Assembly: GCA_947579605.1 (NCBI GenBank)
Contig: OX388325.1
Span: 16,301,572 to 16,365,571, forward strand
Direction of reading: 5' to 3'
Origin: Athripsodes cinereus
Taxonomy: Eukaryota; Arthropoda; Insecta; Trichoptera; Leptoceridae
Length of the DNA: 64,000 nt
The notes beneath the pieces were generated by a model that did not search any database, had not been told where the DNA came from, and saw only the letters and a list, made by a program, of their open reading frames with translations. The translations under genes and the position numbers were made by a program. This document shows positions 54,586 to 64,000 of the stretch, piece by piece. Numbering within the stretch: the first letter of the stretch is position 1; each line of letters starts with the position of its first letter.

Positions 54586-55035
54586 TAGTCTCAAGATGGG
54601 ATCTGTTAGGTTAACAGGGTTCATCGCTCACTGACGTGGTAGGGTCGGAGATGTCAATACTGGCTTAATGGTACTGATGGACTTGAGAGAATTTGAAAAA
54701 TGACACTGGTCATTAGTTCAATCAAATAAATAGGGGTCATTTGACTCCTGAAATATCCGGGTAGATAGGTTATTTTAACATTGTCATGAGTCTGGGTGTC
54801 ACATGTGTTTTGATGCATTTTAAATGTGTGTCGTCGCGTTATTAGGTACCATAAAACAAGATTCATATCTTAGTTTGAAACTAGCTCGATCTTTGTGAAT
54901 TGTCTATGCATATTATTAAATTTACATAAACTCATAATTTATCCTTCTCATTTTCTTTTTTAGAGTAGATACTTTTATATCGATACAAAATTATAATTTA
55001 ATCCTTTTCATTGCTTGGTGACTAGTGTCTGTAAG

Positions 55036-58000
55036 ATGTATTTGCGCTCGTATTTCTTTTTATGCATTATTTACTGTGTTCTTGCGAGTGGTGTAAACAG
55101 TGAATATGATCATTTAAAATCAACTTCCATTGTTTATGGACTTGGCGTTACAGCCCTTGAATCAGGACACAGGTCTGAAGAGACAGAGAGAAGACATAGT
55201 CTCTGTTACAAGGAATTGGGAGACATAACTGAAGCCTTGAGAAATAATACAAGATGGGCTGTACTAGGTAAGAAATTCAGATTAACCTGTGGTATTTCCG
55301 ATGACAAATAGGTTTTCCACTTTTTTCTGTACTAACTTATTTGTATACATCTTTTATTATATACATACTTACTACTAGCCTTCTTCTCTCCACTGCTGAA
55401 TATATGCCTCTTTACAACTTTTCCACATTTTCTTGTCTCAAGCAACACGATATAACTGTTTTCCCATCATCTGGACAATATCGTCAACCCATCTTTTTGG
55501 GGTCTTCCTACACTTCTTTTATCCTCCCACAGTCTCCATTTTTACCTTTTATTATTAAGTTTATTTTTTGTTTTACTGTTTATGTTATTTTTTCTCTCAT
55601 TGTTTCTTTTATCTTATTATTTTATTTTTTTAACATTATTATCGCCCAAAAGGGAAATTGAAGAGAAAGTAGTATAACAGTTTCCCACGACGGCGGTTTT
55701 GACCGGCTGGCCCTTCAGACCTGCCCAATGGTCCCTCGTGAGGACAATGTTATTTTGAATGTGCGGATAAATATGAGCTTACGACGCCTGAGATATCCGA
55801 GTAGAGGTGGGTCTCTCTTCGTTTTTATTTTTTTTTTAATTTCGAGTGTCCTGTAAAATTCAGTTGATCGTTAAATGTCGCAATTGAGTCAATTTACATC
55901 TACAATAGACCACTTGCAGTCGTGGGGGATTTTAATAAAAATGACCGAATTAAGTAAATTTGAGGTCGGAAAACACAAGTAGGTATATCAGTTAAAAAAA
56001 ATTAAATATCTAAATTATGGAGAATTTCCAAAAATAAAACCCAAAATTTTTGACGTTTGGCAAAACACTCTAAATCTAAATGGTTTTTGACAGCTGATGA
56101 CGTTTCGAAGTCCCGTGAATCATAGTAAATTTCGCACCACAGATTATAATCTCATACACGCATGGGACTCCGTGACGTCATAGCGCCGCCATATCGTTTT
56201 TGATCACTCCGAGAAAATTCAATTTTTAAAAGCCAATATCTAAGAAAATGGTGCAAGAAAAATTAAAATAAATTGTGGTTGTGTTTCTTTCATACTAATT
56301 TACAATTTTATGTAATAAAAAAAAACTGCAAGTGGCCCATTAAGCCTTGATGAGATATGCTACCCATTCAGAACGTCTTACTTTTTCAATGGCTTAGAGA
56401 TGATAATCTGCATGATCACTACATGCAGCGACTGGCTACCCCATTTTTTACCCTTTTCTACCCAATTTGTCGGCCGGTGTGGCGCGGAAGTTACGCTCTT
56501 GCCTTTGAGTCACGAGGTCCCGGGTTCGATTCCCGGCCAGGGCAAAGTGAAAAAAAAGACCTTTTTCAAATTGTCCTGGGTCTGGGTGTTACATGTATAT
56601 GTATTTAATGCATTTTATTTGTATGTGTATCGTCACGTTAGTACCCATAATACAAGATTAATCTTTGTTTGTGACTATTTCGATCTGTGTAAATTGTCTA
56701 TGTATGTTATTTGTGAGAGATATCGTAAGGGTATTCATTATATTTATTCAATCGATACAACAGCGCAAAAAGTAAAGGTATTTTATTTTTATATTCTATC
56801 TGTTTATTAATTCACGGCGTTGGCCTTTGACTTATTTTTTTGACATACATTCCAAATAACCACAAACAGAAGAAAAAATAATAAAAAAGAAATAAGTTCA
56901 TTATATCAATAATATGGCCAATTCTGAATCATAAAATAGTTTAGTTGCACTAACTAAGTCAACTAAGTGTGAGGAGATAGTTGAGTCATGATAATTAGTT
57001 CTAATTCGTATTCACAGTTTTCCGTACTAATTTAGTTAATTAGTTCATTTTGACACCTTAGTACAACTATAAATTTCGTCGCTCTATGGATTTCGTATTC
57101 AGAATGAAATTTTAGTTGACAGCCGACGACTAAAATAAGTTGAATTTGGCAGAATTTTATTAGCGACTTTTAATGTGCGAATATTATCAGTTGCTTTCAT
57201 TTTGCCGCAGAATATTGCTTTATTTTGGAAGTGTTAAGTTGTTTTTTCAATTAAAAGTAAAAAAATATATTTTTAGGGCCCTCGCAACTCTTATCATGTA
57301 TAAATTGTAAAATTATACCACCACCGACGCAAATACGAACGCCAAAATATATCGGCAAATCTGACATTTCACAATTTTCACGCGCGACAACTATTAAAGT
57401 GTTGCCAGAAGTGTAAATCGGAACGTGAAAAACATTTTGTATTGCGGCATCACTGACTAATATTAGTTTGTCCCATAGATTTTACCGTTTGCACTTGGTG
57501 GTTCTCGAGTTTATAGTTGTTTATAGTTCATGAATAATGCTAAATACTATATAATAACTTATATTAATCAACTATTAGTTTAGTTAGTTCATTAAGATTC
57601 AGAATTGGCCCTAGTATTAAATCATAGTTCGACCATTTCAGCTCAATAGGTAATATAAGTGTAATCGATGCAGTAAGATAACTTAAGGGCTAGCGCATAC
57701 ATACAATTTTTAGTTGAACAACTGTTTTGTTGTGTATCATATATTTGAAAGAATATATTAAAGCGCACATACTGTCAACTCGATAGTTGCTCGACAAAAA
57801 AGTCAAAAAGCTTTATCGATTTGCTTTTGATTTAAAAGTTGGACAACTAATTTGTATTGCATTGTATTGATGTGCGCAGACGATCGACTAATATGGCGCA
57901 TCTCCATCTTGTATCTTGGCGTTTTATAAAAGGACCCACGAATAAAATTATTTCAATAAACGTTCCTTCGCTCATTCTATTATATTTGTAAAACTTGTCT

Positions 58001-61000
58001 GGGTGCTCTTTTAGCTTCGAATGTAACGTATGAAATATTCCACTAGATAACCTATTACTGAGTACAGGATGTAGACAGTGCCTTCTTTTTTTATCTCTCT
58101 TAAAATTTCTATAAAGCAAAACACAAACAAAAACTTTCTTGTTAATTGACATTGTTTGTAAACACCTTAACTCGAGCGTTGCTGAATAAAGAGTGGTCGA
58201 TTTGAGGAGATAAAAAAATTGTTACTGTAAAAAATACTAAACTGTTTAGTTGAGTAGAAATCACGAAAAGTACACAACTCGACAAAACAGTTTAGTCGAT
58301 GCTACAGCTGTATGTATGCGCTAAGCCTAATTTGAATAATTTAAATATACATATTACCTCACTTCACATGGGGCCTTACACATGGCGGAGGATCGCTCAA
58401 CATGGAGACAGATGGTTTAGAGAACCAAACATGATGGTCACGATCCTCAGGATTGAGTGACCGACAGAGATGATGATGATGACGAATAGGTAGTTACTCT
58501 GAAAACAATATTATATGAATGAAAACATAATGCAAAGTAATAAATTATGCCTATGTCAATTCAAGAACTATTAATAATAGAGGTAAAAATACATACATTA
58601 GTATTGGTGAGGTAATAAATATACCTACAACAAACAAAAATATTAAAATAATGTCATTGTAAATTTTATTGCTAATATAGGGATAATGTATTGAATATTA
58701 TAATTTAAAACATTGTATAGTAAGATTTAATGTCAGTATGTAAATGAATTGTGGTCAATAGAACATAATATTAAAGATTATGACTAGGTAATTGTTAGAA
58801 CATGTAAGCACACCTTAATAATTGAGTGTCATAGAATTTTGTTTATGGTCACCTTTATCTATAATAAGCCATTGTAATCTATACATCACTCTCTCTGTTA
58901 ATTCAACTTCTGCGAATAAACTGCATTCTCTCCGATTCTACGTGTTTTTAATTAATCCCGATCACATTTCCCAGGATAGAATCTGGCCTAATTCCAACAG
59001 TAATAGATAGTAAGCGAAATTAATAAAATACGATAATCAATAAAGCGTAGAATATAAATAGAAATATGATCTACGAGTTAACCAATGTCATTTTTAAATC
59101 AGCATTGACACAATCTAAATACAAATAATACATATTTTATACAATCAATAATAACGTACAAATGTTGAGACAATATGATCTTAATCTTGTATTGATCCTA
59201 AATGCACGATGGGACTATAATCAAAAACACTAACCTACCACGAGATTGGTATGCACGTATTTTTGATTATAGTCAAAAATACTGCGCTGCTACTACCGTG
59301 CAACCGCTGCCGCGAGATTGAGTATGCATGTAATAAAAAATTTCATTATAGTCACTTCACGCGTCGTATAATTAAGATCAAGACAAGGTAAAGTGGTATT
59401 CACATTTGGCTAATATCATCAGGCGAACTTCGCTTGTATAAAAAACAAAATTCGTTCGACGCTCATTGATCGTCACACCTGTTCACACAGTCCACCAATA
59501 TAGATACGATCTGTCAGATGCACTTTGATTTTAACGTTGTTTTCGAAATGGCGAACGTCCAGGTGGAGATCGCGAAGTGTTTATAATTTGTTGAAAATGT
59601 TTCAATAGAGGTTATAAGGCGCCTTTTAATTAAGGAAACAAGCGCCACAAACCAACAACAAGGATAACAACTTTCACAAAGCGGGAAACATAAAATTTAT
59701 AGGTTATAAAGTTTTTACCATAGATACGGACGCGGCGCACGTCTACGCATGCGCGAATCGTTCCACCAAAGAAAAAAGTTGAAAGTTGGTCAACTTGAGA
59801 CGATATCGTTTTAACCAGTTTTTATCGTTTCAGACTAGCTGTCATTTTGTTCACAAGGTTCAAATGGCTGACGATATTTTGGAGTCCTGCAGGGTTACTC
59901 TTGACAAAACTAAACACGATCTTAATCTAGTCTTGATCTTGATCATACGACGCACGAAGGGACTATGGTCAAAAACACCGCACTACCGCTAACGCGGGAT
60001 CGGTTTGCGTGTATTTTTGGCCAATAGTCACTTCGTGCGTCGTATGATCAAGATCAAGACTAGATTAACCCAGATAATACTATTGTCCTTTTAAAAGGAC
60101 AGTAGTAGTACCTCGATATAAATGGATATATCTTTAATTTGTTTTGTTCCTAAGCAGTCGTACTAGTCCATTTGCATAGCTAATGAATTAACTTGCATCA
60201 TGAAACAGTTTTGAGCATTGTTTTGTGACGAGGGGTCGAGTTTTTGGAATTTAAAATAGTGCTACAGATTTTGGGTTGATGTCGCCGCCACCTTTGGATA
60301 AAAAACGGTAAATAACCTTTTTATATTAATTAAAAAATACATGCATGCTTTATTTTTATGTACTTAAATGTTGTTAAAATACGATTGAATTATAAAAAAA
60401 ATTATATTTGAAAATATGTGATAATTTCGTAATGTTAAATTTAAGTGTCCTTTTAAATGGACAATAGTAACATACGTATGCTATTTTACAGGTGTACGTA
60501 ATAAAGACAAGTTATATTTCTTCGACTTTTTGTCACAAAATATGTTTACACTTCATATCGATTAGCATTAAAAATTACTAAAGACATTATTAAAAATCTT
60601 ATCTAATATATTATGTACTTTATAATTATGTTTTTTTTTCTATTTTAGAGATTCGTTATCACTAAACGACATATTAACAATCCTTGAGGAGGAAAAATCT
60701 GAGAAAGAAGGTATACAGTTGGCGATATATTTTTTTTTTGTTTGTTTTATTGTTATTGTTTTCTTTTACATATATATATGTATACATAATTATGTAAACA
60801 TTTTATGATTTTGTTTGCTTCTCTCGGCTAGAGGGACATCGGTGTGGACAAGATTTGTTAAGTGTAGAATTCGGATAAATGGAAGTCCTCAGACTTCTGC
60901 GGTATCCGGGTGGACGGTGGGTCTCCTTTAATGACGTTGCAATGCAAAATTCCTGGCAACTACATTGATACAAAGGTGAAAAACTTGATCAATTAACATT

Positions 61001-63265
61001 TAGAAGACGTGTTGTTCTCAGTATATTGCAATCTTTCAAACAAAAGAAAGACCTAGACCTTCCAATTTGAAAAATATTGATTTCCGCTCTGACAGACTTG
61101 ATAATTTTATAATGAATCAAGAAAAGGAAACCCGTTGAAGAGAGTGTCACAGAAAATACCAGCGCATAATATATATTCTAAAAAATGCAATATTACACTG
61201 CACATCGATTGTTTCATTCCATATCACGGAAAATAATAAAAAAAAACTACTTTCTCAATGTCCACTTCACACATCATCATGTAAAACCACATGATCCAAC
61301 AGATAATTAGATATATAAACACAAAAACCACATTGTAAAATGAATCCCACCTCAATACTTTATGTTTCCCATACAATGTTTTTTAGGTAGTGGATATTAC
61401 TATTGTCCTTTTAAAAGGACACTTTATTTTTTTCAATAAAACTCTTTAAAAAATATATTTTTTCATTTCTTCTTCTACAACATTATTTTTTTACCAAATT
61501 CAACAACATATCCAAAAATTATGAATTTCGGATGAAAAAAAAAATTCAGGATTATCTGGGTTAAGATCGTGTTTAGTTTTGTCAAGAGTAGCCCTGCTGG
61601 CGATATTCGCCAAATATGAACACCACATAACAGATATCGAATATACGTCGCACAGTAGATTGCGATAGGTTTAAAATGTACCTATTGTTTGATTTCAGTA
61701 CACGATGCCAGTGGAACTCCAAGTACGGGTCTTATGTGGAGAGGGACATTCTGGCTAGGATCAAGATCTCAATGTCGTTTCTACAACAAGCAGATCCCTC
61801 TCAATGTATCACCGTTCATTATACCGAAGAGAAATGACTCGGAACCTCCTTTCAAGCTTGCTTACTTTGTCGTTTATGCTACTCACAATTCCTCTGTACA
61901 ACAGAAGATCGATTGGTGGAATGAAGTAAGTTCAATTAATTTGAGATAGTATTTTAAATGCATTTGGTATTATGACCCCACAGACTCAACGGAATATGCA
62001 CTATGGAGGATATTTTTGACGCATCTCCACCTGCTGTGCGTTTTGCACAGTACTGGAGATCACGTTGGTTGGTTTTTCTGAGCTACGACACGATAAATAG
62101 ATATAAACGGAAGATTGCTCAGCCAGTTGGCTGCATCGGTAGTCACTTCATCTAGGTCCCCAAAACTACACTGAAAGCCATACAGAGGACATTCCATAAT
62201 CTATTTCATTACTTGGCATTGTGAGCCATATTTACCATCAGAACTAGAGGACAAACCCGACAAATCCCATCGGTGCATACATATTATATGGTCTGCACAT
62301 CTGTCGTGCCCTGTTCACATCCAATTTAATGTTGACCATTGTTTGCTTGGCAAGTTGAACCCCGAAACTCTGAACTAGATGTCCCTTTTATGACCCCCGC
62401 CTCAGTTTGTTAGAATATCCAGTCGCCTTTCATGGTTTAATAATGTAGAGATAATGGCATTGATTAATGTAGTCAGTAGCCCGATATTGTAATTTTCAAT
62501 CGAGAAATGTTAGGCTACAGTCTCTCGTAAATTTTAATTTAAACGTTAAGTAAGTAGGTATTTAGCCTTTTGATGAGAGCAGAAGCTCTTATCAGCCGAC
62601 TCGCTATGTACGTACTAAAATATAAGTGTTTTCTTTACATTTGTATTCCTTTGATTCTGTTGTTTGTTTCATTTAGATGATACCTATTTCTTTTGTATTT
62701 TTTTCTGCCTTGCTTTCTTTGTTTAATTTATCTACCGACGGTTCTTGGTGGAAGTTTATATTAATAATTTTTAAAATGAAACACGATAATTATATAGTTA
62801 TTCCACTATTGACTTTATTTATTTTTGCGAGCCGGCTTTCAAGAGCTTTACTTTTGCCTGACGATGAGAGCGGAAGCTATTGAAAGCCGGCTCGCAAAAA
62901 TAAATAAAGTCAATAGTGGAATAACTATATAGTGTTTCATTTTGGAAATTGCTTTATTTGATTCCTGCTTAGATTGCCTTGGGTAAAAGCTGTTATGGTC
63001 TCAGTACAGGGGGACTTTTTAAGAAAATCATATGATAATAATTACTTGTTTTTAATTGTTTTCTGTTACAGAATTTAATTACTATTGGACTGTGCCTCCC
63101 TGTATCATGTTCTAGCTCCGAACTGACTCCTCTTCTTGACAAATACTTTGAATCCTTCCCTTTAGCCAGCCAACGCATGTACGAAATGAACCTAAAGGTT
63201 GAGAAAATAAAAATTACTGAAAAAGACGACTCGTACAAACAAACCACAATGTATGCTGCTTTGAT
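55036..63265 (+). CDS. nrf-6-like: NRF-6-like protein, N-terminal exons (gene 3, partial)
   Basis: Exons 55036-55267, 61699-61925 and 63072-63265; the rest lies beyond the right edge. Exon 1 encodes a signal peptide (MYLRSYFFLCIIYCVLASGV) and the first NRF cysteine block (SLCYKELGDITEALRNNTRW) and ends in phase 1 before GTAAGA. Exon 2 completes the valine of VHDASGTPSTGLMWRGTFWL, GSRSQC and ends KIDWWNE before GTAAGT. Exon 3 gives LITIGLCLPVSCSSSELTPL ... EKDDSYKQTTMYAALM, phase 2. Lengths of exons 2 and 3 (227, 194) equal those of gene 2. A TTG-initiated extension upstream exists but Met at 55036 gives the signal peptide. The gene is in opposite orientation to gene 2 and 32 kb away. Intron 1 (6.4 kb) is full of mobile DNA. 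Confidence 0.88.
55385..55520 (-). pseudogene. LINE C-terminal fragment in intron 1 of gene 3
   Basis: Minus strand: RSVGRPQKRWVDDIVQMMGK, QLYRVA, stop, DKKMWKSCKEAYIQQW. 'GRP..RW.DDI......W...A.DR..W..L.EAY..QW' is the usual C-terminus of an arthropod LINE family. Confidence 0.7.
55680..55870 (+). repeat. Interspersed repeat 'C' copy continuing into 'E'-type sequence
   Basis: CCCACGACGGCGGTTTTGAC, CGGCTGGCCCTTCAGACCTG, ... GCCTGAGATATCCGAGTAGA, GGTGGGTCTC, then TTTCGAGTGTCCTGTAAAAT, which at 34060 precedes repeat 'E'. Confidence 0.6.
55918..56340. mobile_element. Probable MITE (CACTTGCAGT ends)
   Basis: TAGACCACTTGCAGTCGTG at the left and AACTGCAAGTGGCCCATTA at the right are inverted repeats; about 420 bp. 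The flanking duplication is unclear. Confidence 0.5.
56343..56452 (+). repeat. Interspersed repeat 'E', degenerate copy
   Basis: CTTGATGAGATATGCTACCC, ATTCAGAACGTCTTACTTTT ... CATGCAGCGACTGGCTACCC; diverged from 34110-34230. Confidence 0.5.
56472..56710 (+). mobile_element. tRNA-derived SINE, family B, copy 3
   Basis: GGCCGGTGTGGCGCGGAAGT, CTTGCCTTTGAGTCACGAGG, CCCGGGTTCGATTCCCGGCC, GGGCAAAGTG, then TGTCCTGGGTCTGGGTGTTA and TGTGTAAATTGTCTATGTAT. B box at 56522-56532. Nearly the same head as copy 1. Confidence 0.85.
56915..57611. mobile_element. TA-flanked MITE (GGCCAATTCTGAATC ends)
   Basis: TGGCCAATTCTGAATCATAA (56915-) and GATTCAGAATTGGCCC (-57611) are inverted repeats; TA at 56913-56914 and 57612-57613. 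Subterminal AGTTAGTGCAACTAAAC-type motifs are repeated inward. About 697 bp, no ORF. Lies in intron 1 of gene 3. Confidence 0.82.
57687..58327 (-). mobile_element. PIF/Harbinger element, internally deleted, TAA duplication
   Basis: Ends GGGCTAGCGCATACATAC and GTATGTATGCGCTAAGCC are inverted repeats, flanked by TAA (57684-57686, 58328-58330). It keeps the transposase N-terminus on the minus strand. Confidence 0.88.
57847..58152 (-). pseudogene. Harbinger (HARBI1-like) transposase N-terminal remnant
   Basis: 101-residue frame: KKRRHCLHPVLSNRLSSGIF, HTLHSKLKEHPDKFYKYNRM, SEGTFIEIILFVGPFIKRQD, TRWRCAILVDRL. It follows the pattern 'RRYWVHP...R...G.F..L...L....DKF..YFRMS...F..LL..V...I...T..R..I...ERL' that opens Harbinger nucleases. 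The DDE catalytic region has been lost, so it is inactive. Confidence 0.8.
58370..58490 (+). pseudogene. RTE-like LINE 3' end with (GAT)n tail
   Basis: HMAEDRSTWRQMV and stop, then 3' UTR CACGATCCTCAGGATTGAGT, GACCGACAGA and GATGATGATGATGA. 'AEDR..WR' plus a GAT microsatellite tail is typical of RTE/R1-like 3' ends. Confidence 0.65.
58500..59177. other. Intron 1 of gene 3, nothing assignable
   Basis: AT-rich sequence without recognisable repeats or ORFs. Confidence 0.4.
59178..59388. mobile_element. MITE family D copy, diverged
   Basis: TCTTAATCTTGTATTGATCC, AAATGCACGATGGGACTATA, ... TAGTCACTTCACGCGTCGTA, TAATTAAGATCAAGACAAG. The right end is cut by the next element. Confidence 0.65.
60279..60710 (+). 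pseudogene. piggyBac-type transposase, N-terminal exons (spliced remnant)
   Basis: Met at 60279 starts MSPPPLDKKR, ending at a GTAAAT donor (60308). An AG acceptor at 60647-60648 joins in frame to DSLSLNDILTILEEEKSEKE (60649-60710), followed by GTATAC. Together this is a short acidic N-terminus of the kind seen in piggyBac-like transposases. The catalytic part is absent. The splice model is inferred from frame continuity only. Confidence 0.5.
60832..60938 (+). repeat. Interspersed repeat 'C' copy inside the piggyBac-like element
   Basis: GACATCGGTGTGGACAAGAT, TTGTTAAGTGTAGAATTCGG, ATAAATGGAAGTCCTCAGAC, TTCTGCGGTATCCGGGTGGA, CGGTGGGTCTCC. Confidence 0.6.
61926..62559. other. Intron 2 of gene 3, left part, nothing assignable
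   Basis: Less AT-rich sequence around 61980-62420 without ORFs or copies of the families seen elsewhere in the window. Confidence 0.4.
62560..62615 (+). repeat. Decayed hammerhead-like segment
   Basis: TTTTGATGAGAGCAGAAGCT, CTTATCAGCCGACTCGC lines up with the core at 62858-62895 (CTGACGATGAGAGCGGAAGC, TATTGAAAGCCGGCTCGC) but has lost the first C and the GAAA box. Confidence 0.45.
62773..62943 (+). repeat. Fold-back with hammerhead-like core in the loop
   Basis: Arms 62773-62842 and 62880-62943 (AAAATGAAACAC ... TTTGCGAGCCGGCTTTCAA) differ only by a short indel. The loop and right arm read CTGACGA (62858-62864), AGAGCGGAAGCT stem, GAAAGCC (from 62882). The tail TAGTGGAATAACTATATAGT resembles the other fold-backs. 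Lies in intron 2 of gene 3. Confidence 0.7.
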
Positions 63266-63299
63266 GTGAGTATAGAAAAAAATAAGAACCACAACTATT

Positions 63300-63385
63300 A
63301 CTCCTATGCCATTACGGCATATCTCACAAGTGGGGTAGTCAGCAGACCAGCTGCGTGCAATAAACATGCAAACTATAGAGAACAT
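63300..63385 (-). repeat. Interspersed repeat 'E' copy
   Basis: The reverse strand reads GCATGTTTATTGCACGCAGC, TGGTCTGCTGACTACCCCAC, TTGTGAGATATGCCGTAATG. The nearby 133-codon minus-strand ORF is a by-product. Confidence 0.65.
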
Positions 63386-63789
63386 GAAAAACATTAAAAT
63401 ATTTTCTTGAAAATGTCAAGCTAACTTGAAGAAAGTACTCGAGTAATTAATCAATAGTGAAAAGTAAACAGTGTTTTTGTTAATTTCTAATGTCTAATAT
63501 TCCTAACCGGCATCGCCAGGGTGATTAAATTTTTTTTTTCGTTATGGCAATACGTGACAGCGGAACTGTCACACAAACGTCACTTTCATTCAAAAATACA
63601 ATGAAAATTTCCGACATTTCCGTTGGATTTTCCAAAAATTTTCTTTCATGCAAACAGTCTCCTGATAATTGCGAACACAACAAAAAAAATCAACCAATTC
63701 GGTTCAGCCGTTCTCAAGTTATGGGGGAACATACATGATCAACTCACTTTTATTTATATAGATATTTACTGTATATATTATTATGTAAA

Positions 63790-64000
63790 TATACCTATCG
63801 TCTGTGGACCCAGATGTGGAAGTGAAGTGCAGGATTGAAGCAGCCCGTAGTTCATTCAACAAAATGAGATCAATATTCTGCAATGACAATATATTTGAAA
63901 CTCAGGCAGAGAATGTTGAAGTGCTATGTGTGGTCTGTGCTGCTGTATGGCTCAGAAACTTGGACCCTGAAAGTGCACACTATGAACCGGTTGGAGGCAT
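63790..64000 (+). pseudogene. LINE RT thumb fragment at the right edge
   Basis: EVKCRIEAARSSFNKMRSIF, CNDNI, then after a one-base frameshift LKLRQRMLKCYVWSVLLYGS, ETWTLKVHTMNRLEA, the standard 'I..RI..A..AF.KM........L....R..MLKC.VWS.LLYG.ETWTL......LE' block of arthropod LINEs. Continues past the window. Confidence 0.85.

Larger units (their letters stand above)
60069..61560 (+). mobile_element. piggyBac-like element, TTAA flanks, GTCCTTTTAAAAGGAC palindromes
   Basis: Ends CCCAGATAAT and ATTATCTGGG flanked by TTAA (60065-60068, 61561-61564). The empty site GATTAAGATC is known from other D copies. The perfect 16-bp palindrome GTCCTTTTAAAAGGAC lies near both ends (60085-60100, 61405-61420), with a half-decayed copy at about 60449 (GTCCTTTTAAATGGAC). 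It holds the likely first exons of a transposase, and a repeat 'C' copy. Confidence 0.88.
59890..61596. mobile_element. MITE family D copy with 3-bp CTG duplication, split by a TTAA element
   Basis: CAGGGTTACTCTTGACAAAA ... TTTTGTCAAGAGTAGCCCTG; CTG at 59887-59889 and 61597-61599. The empty site in the intact Harbinger copy (53150-53160, GCCCTGGCGA) has CTG once. Interrupted by 60069-61560. Confidence 0.88.
59392..61627 (+). mobile_element. Harbinger-type MITE, copy 3, carrying two further nested elements
   Basis: Ends AGTGGTATTCACATTTGGC and CGCCAAATATGAACACCACA match 52645-53181; TAA at 59389-59391 and 61628-61630. The short ORF start ATGGCGAACGTCCAGGTGGA (59548) is shared but ends early. 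At the position GCCCTGGCGATATT of the intact copy it carries 59890-61596. Confidence 0.88.

Noticed and set aside
62993..63394. 133-codon minus-strand ORF
   Set aside because: It overlaps exon 3 of gene 3 on the other strand and a repeat 'E' copy; a shadow frame.

Overview
This window looks like a piece of an insect (at least arthropod) nuclear genome. It is AT-rich, has long introns with canonical GT-AG splice sites, and carries tRNA-derived SINEs, CR1/Jockey/RTE-like LINE fragments, hAT, piggyBac, PIF/Harbinger and pogo-type DNA transposons, Helitron-like ends and a Penelope-like retroelement. I cannot fix the order from sequence alone. I see no bacterial or viral gene organisation.

Host genes. 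The only host genes I can support are three paralogues of the NRF-6 family (nose resistant to fluoxetine: secreted/luminal NRF domain plus multi-pass acyltransferase-3 domain). Gene 1 (+) enters from the left edge; only its last three exons are present (end of one exon at 1-51, then 2732-2874 and 3475-3663). Gene 2 (-) is complete: 13 exons between 22546 and 8519, joining in one frame to 2220 nt (739 aa). Gene 3 (+) starts at 55036 with exons at 55036-55267, 61699-61925 and 63072-63265 and runs off the right edge. Exons 2 and 3 of genes 2 and 3 have identical lengths (227 and 194 nt) and phases, which supports the models and recent common descent.

Layout. 1-3.7 kb: end of gene 1, its introns carrying a TIR element, a TA-flanked MITE and a nested hAT element. 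3.7-8.5 kb: piggyBac relic, TTAA element inside another MITE, hAT MITE. 8.5-22.5 kb: gene 2, with introns holding a Harbinger-type MITE with a nested LINE, a Harbinger relic, SINEs, a Helitron-like element and three fold-back structures. 22.5-55 kb: about 32 kb of nested mobile DNA without a supported host gene, including a pogo/Tigger-like element with two LINEs, an element with 4-bp TTAT duplications and many ATGTAAC repeats, hAT and TTAA elements, and the 7.1-kb Penelope-like composite (39263-46417) broken by a hAT element that is itself broken by a LINE. 55-64 kb: gene 3; its first intron has SINEs, a TA MITE, a Harbinger relic retaining the transposase N-terminus, and a three-deep nest (Harbinger-type, then a CTG-duplicating MITE, then a piggyBac-like TTAA element).

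Themes for follow-up: (1) insertion boundaries are unusually readable, because target duplications and empty sites in sister copies inside the window fix termini exactly; (2) several fold-back structures carry hammerhead-ribozyme-like cores (CTGANGA ... GAAA) followed by a tail resembling the terminal repeat of the Penelope-like element, suggesting they are relics of its inverted ends; (3) the TTAT element (27840-29283) does not match a superfamily I can name. All calls come from reading the sequence; no database search was run.
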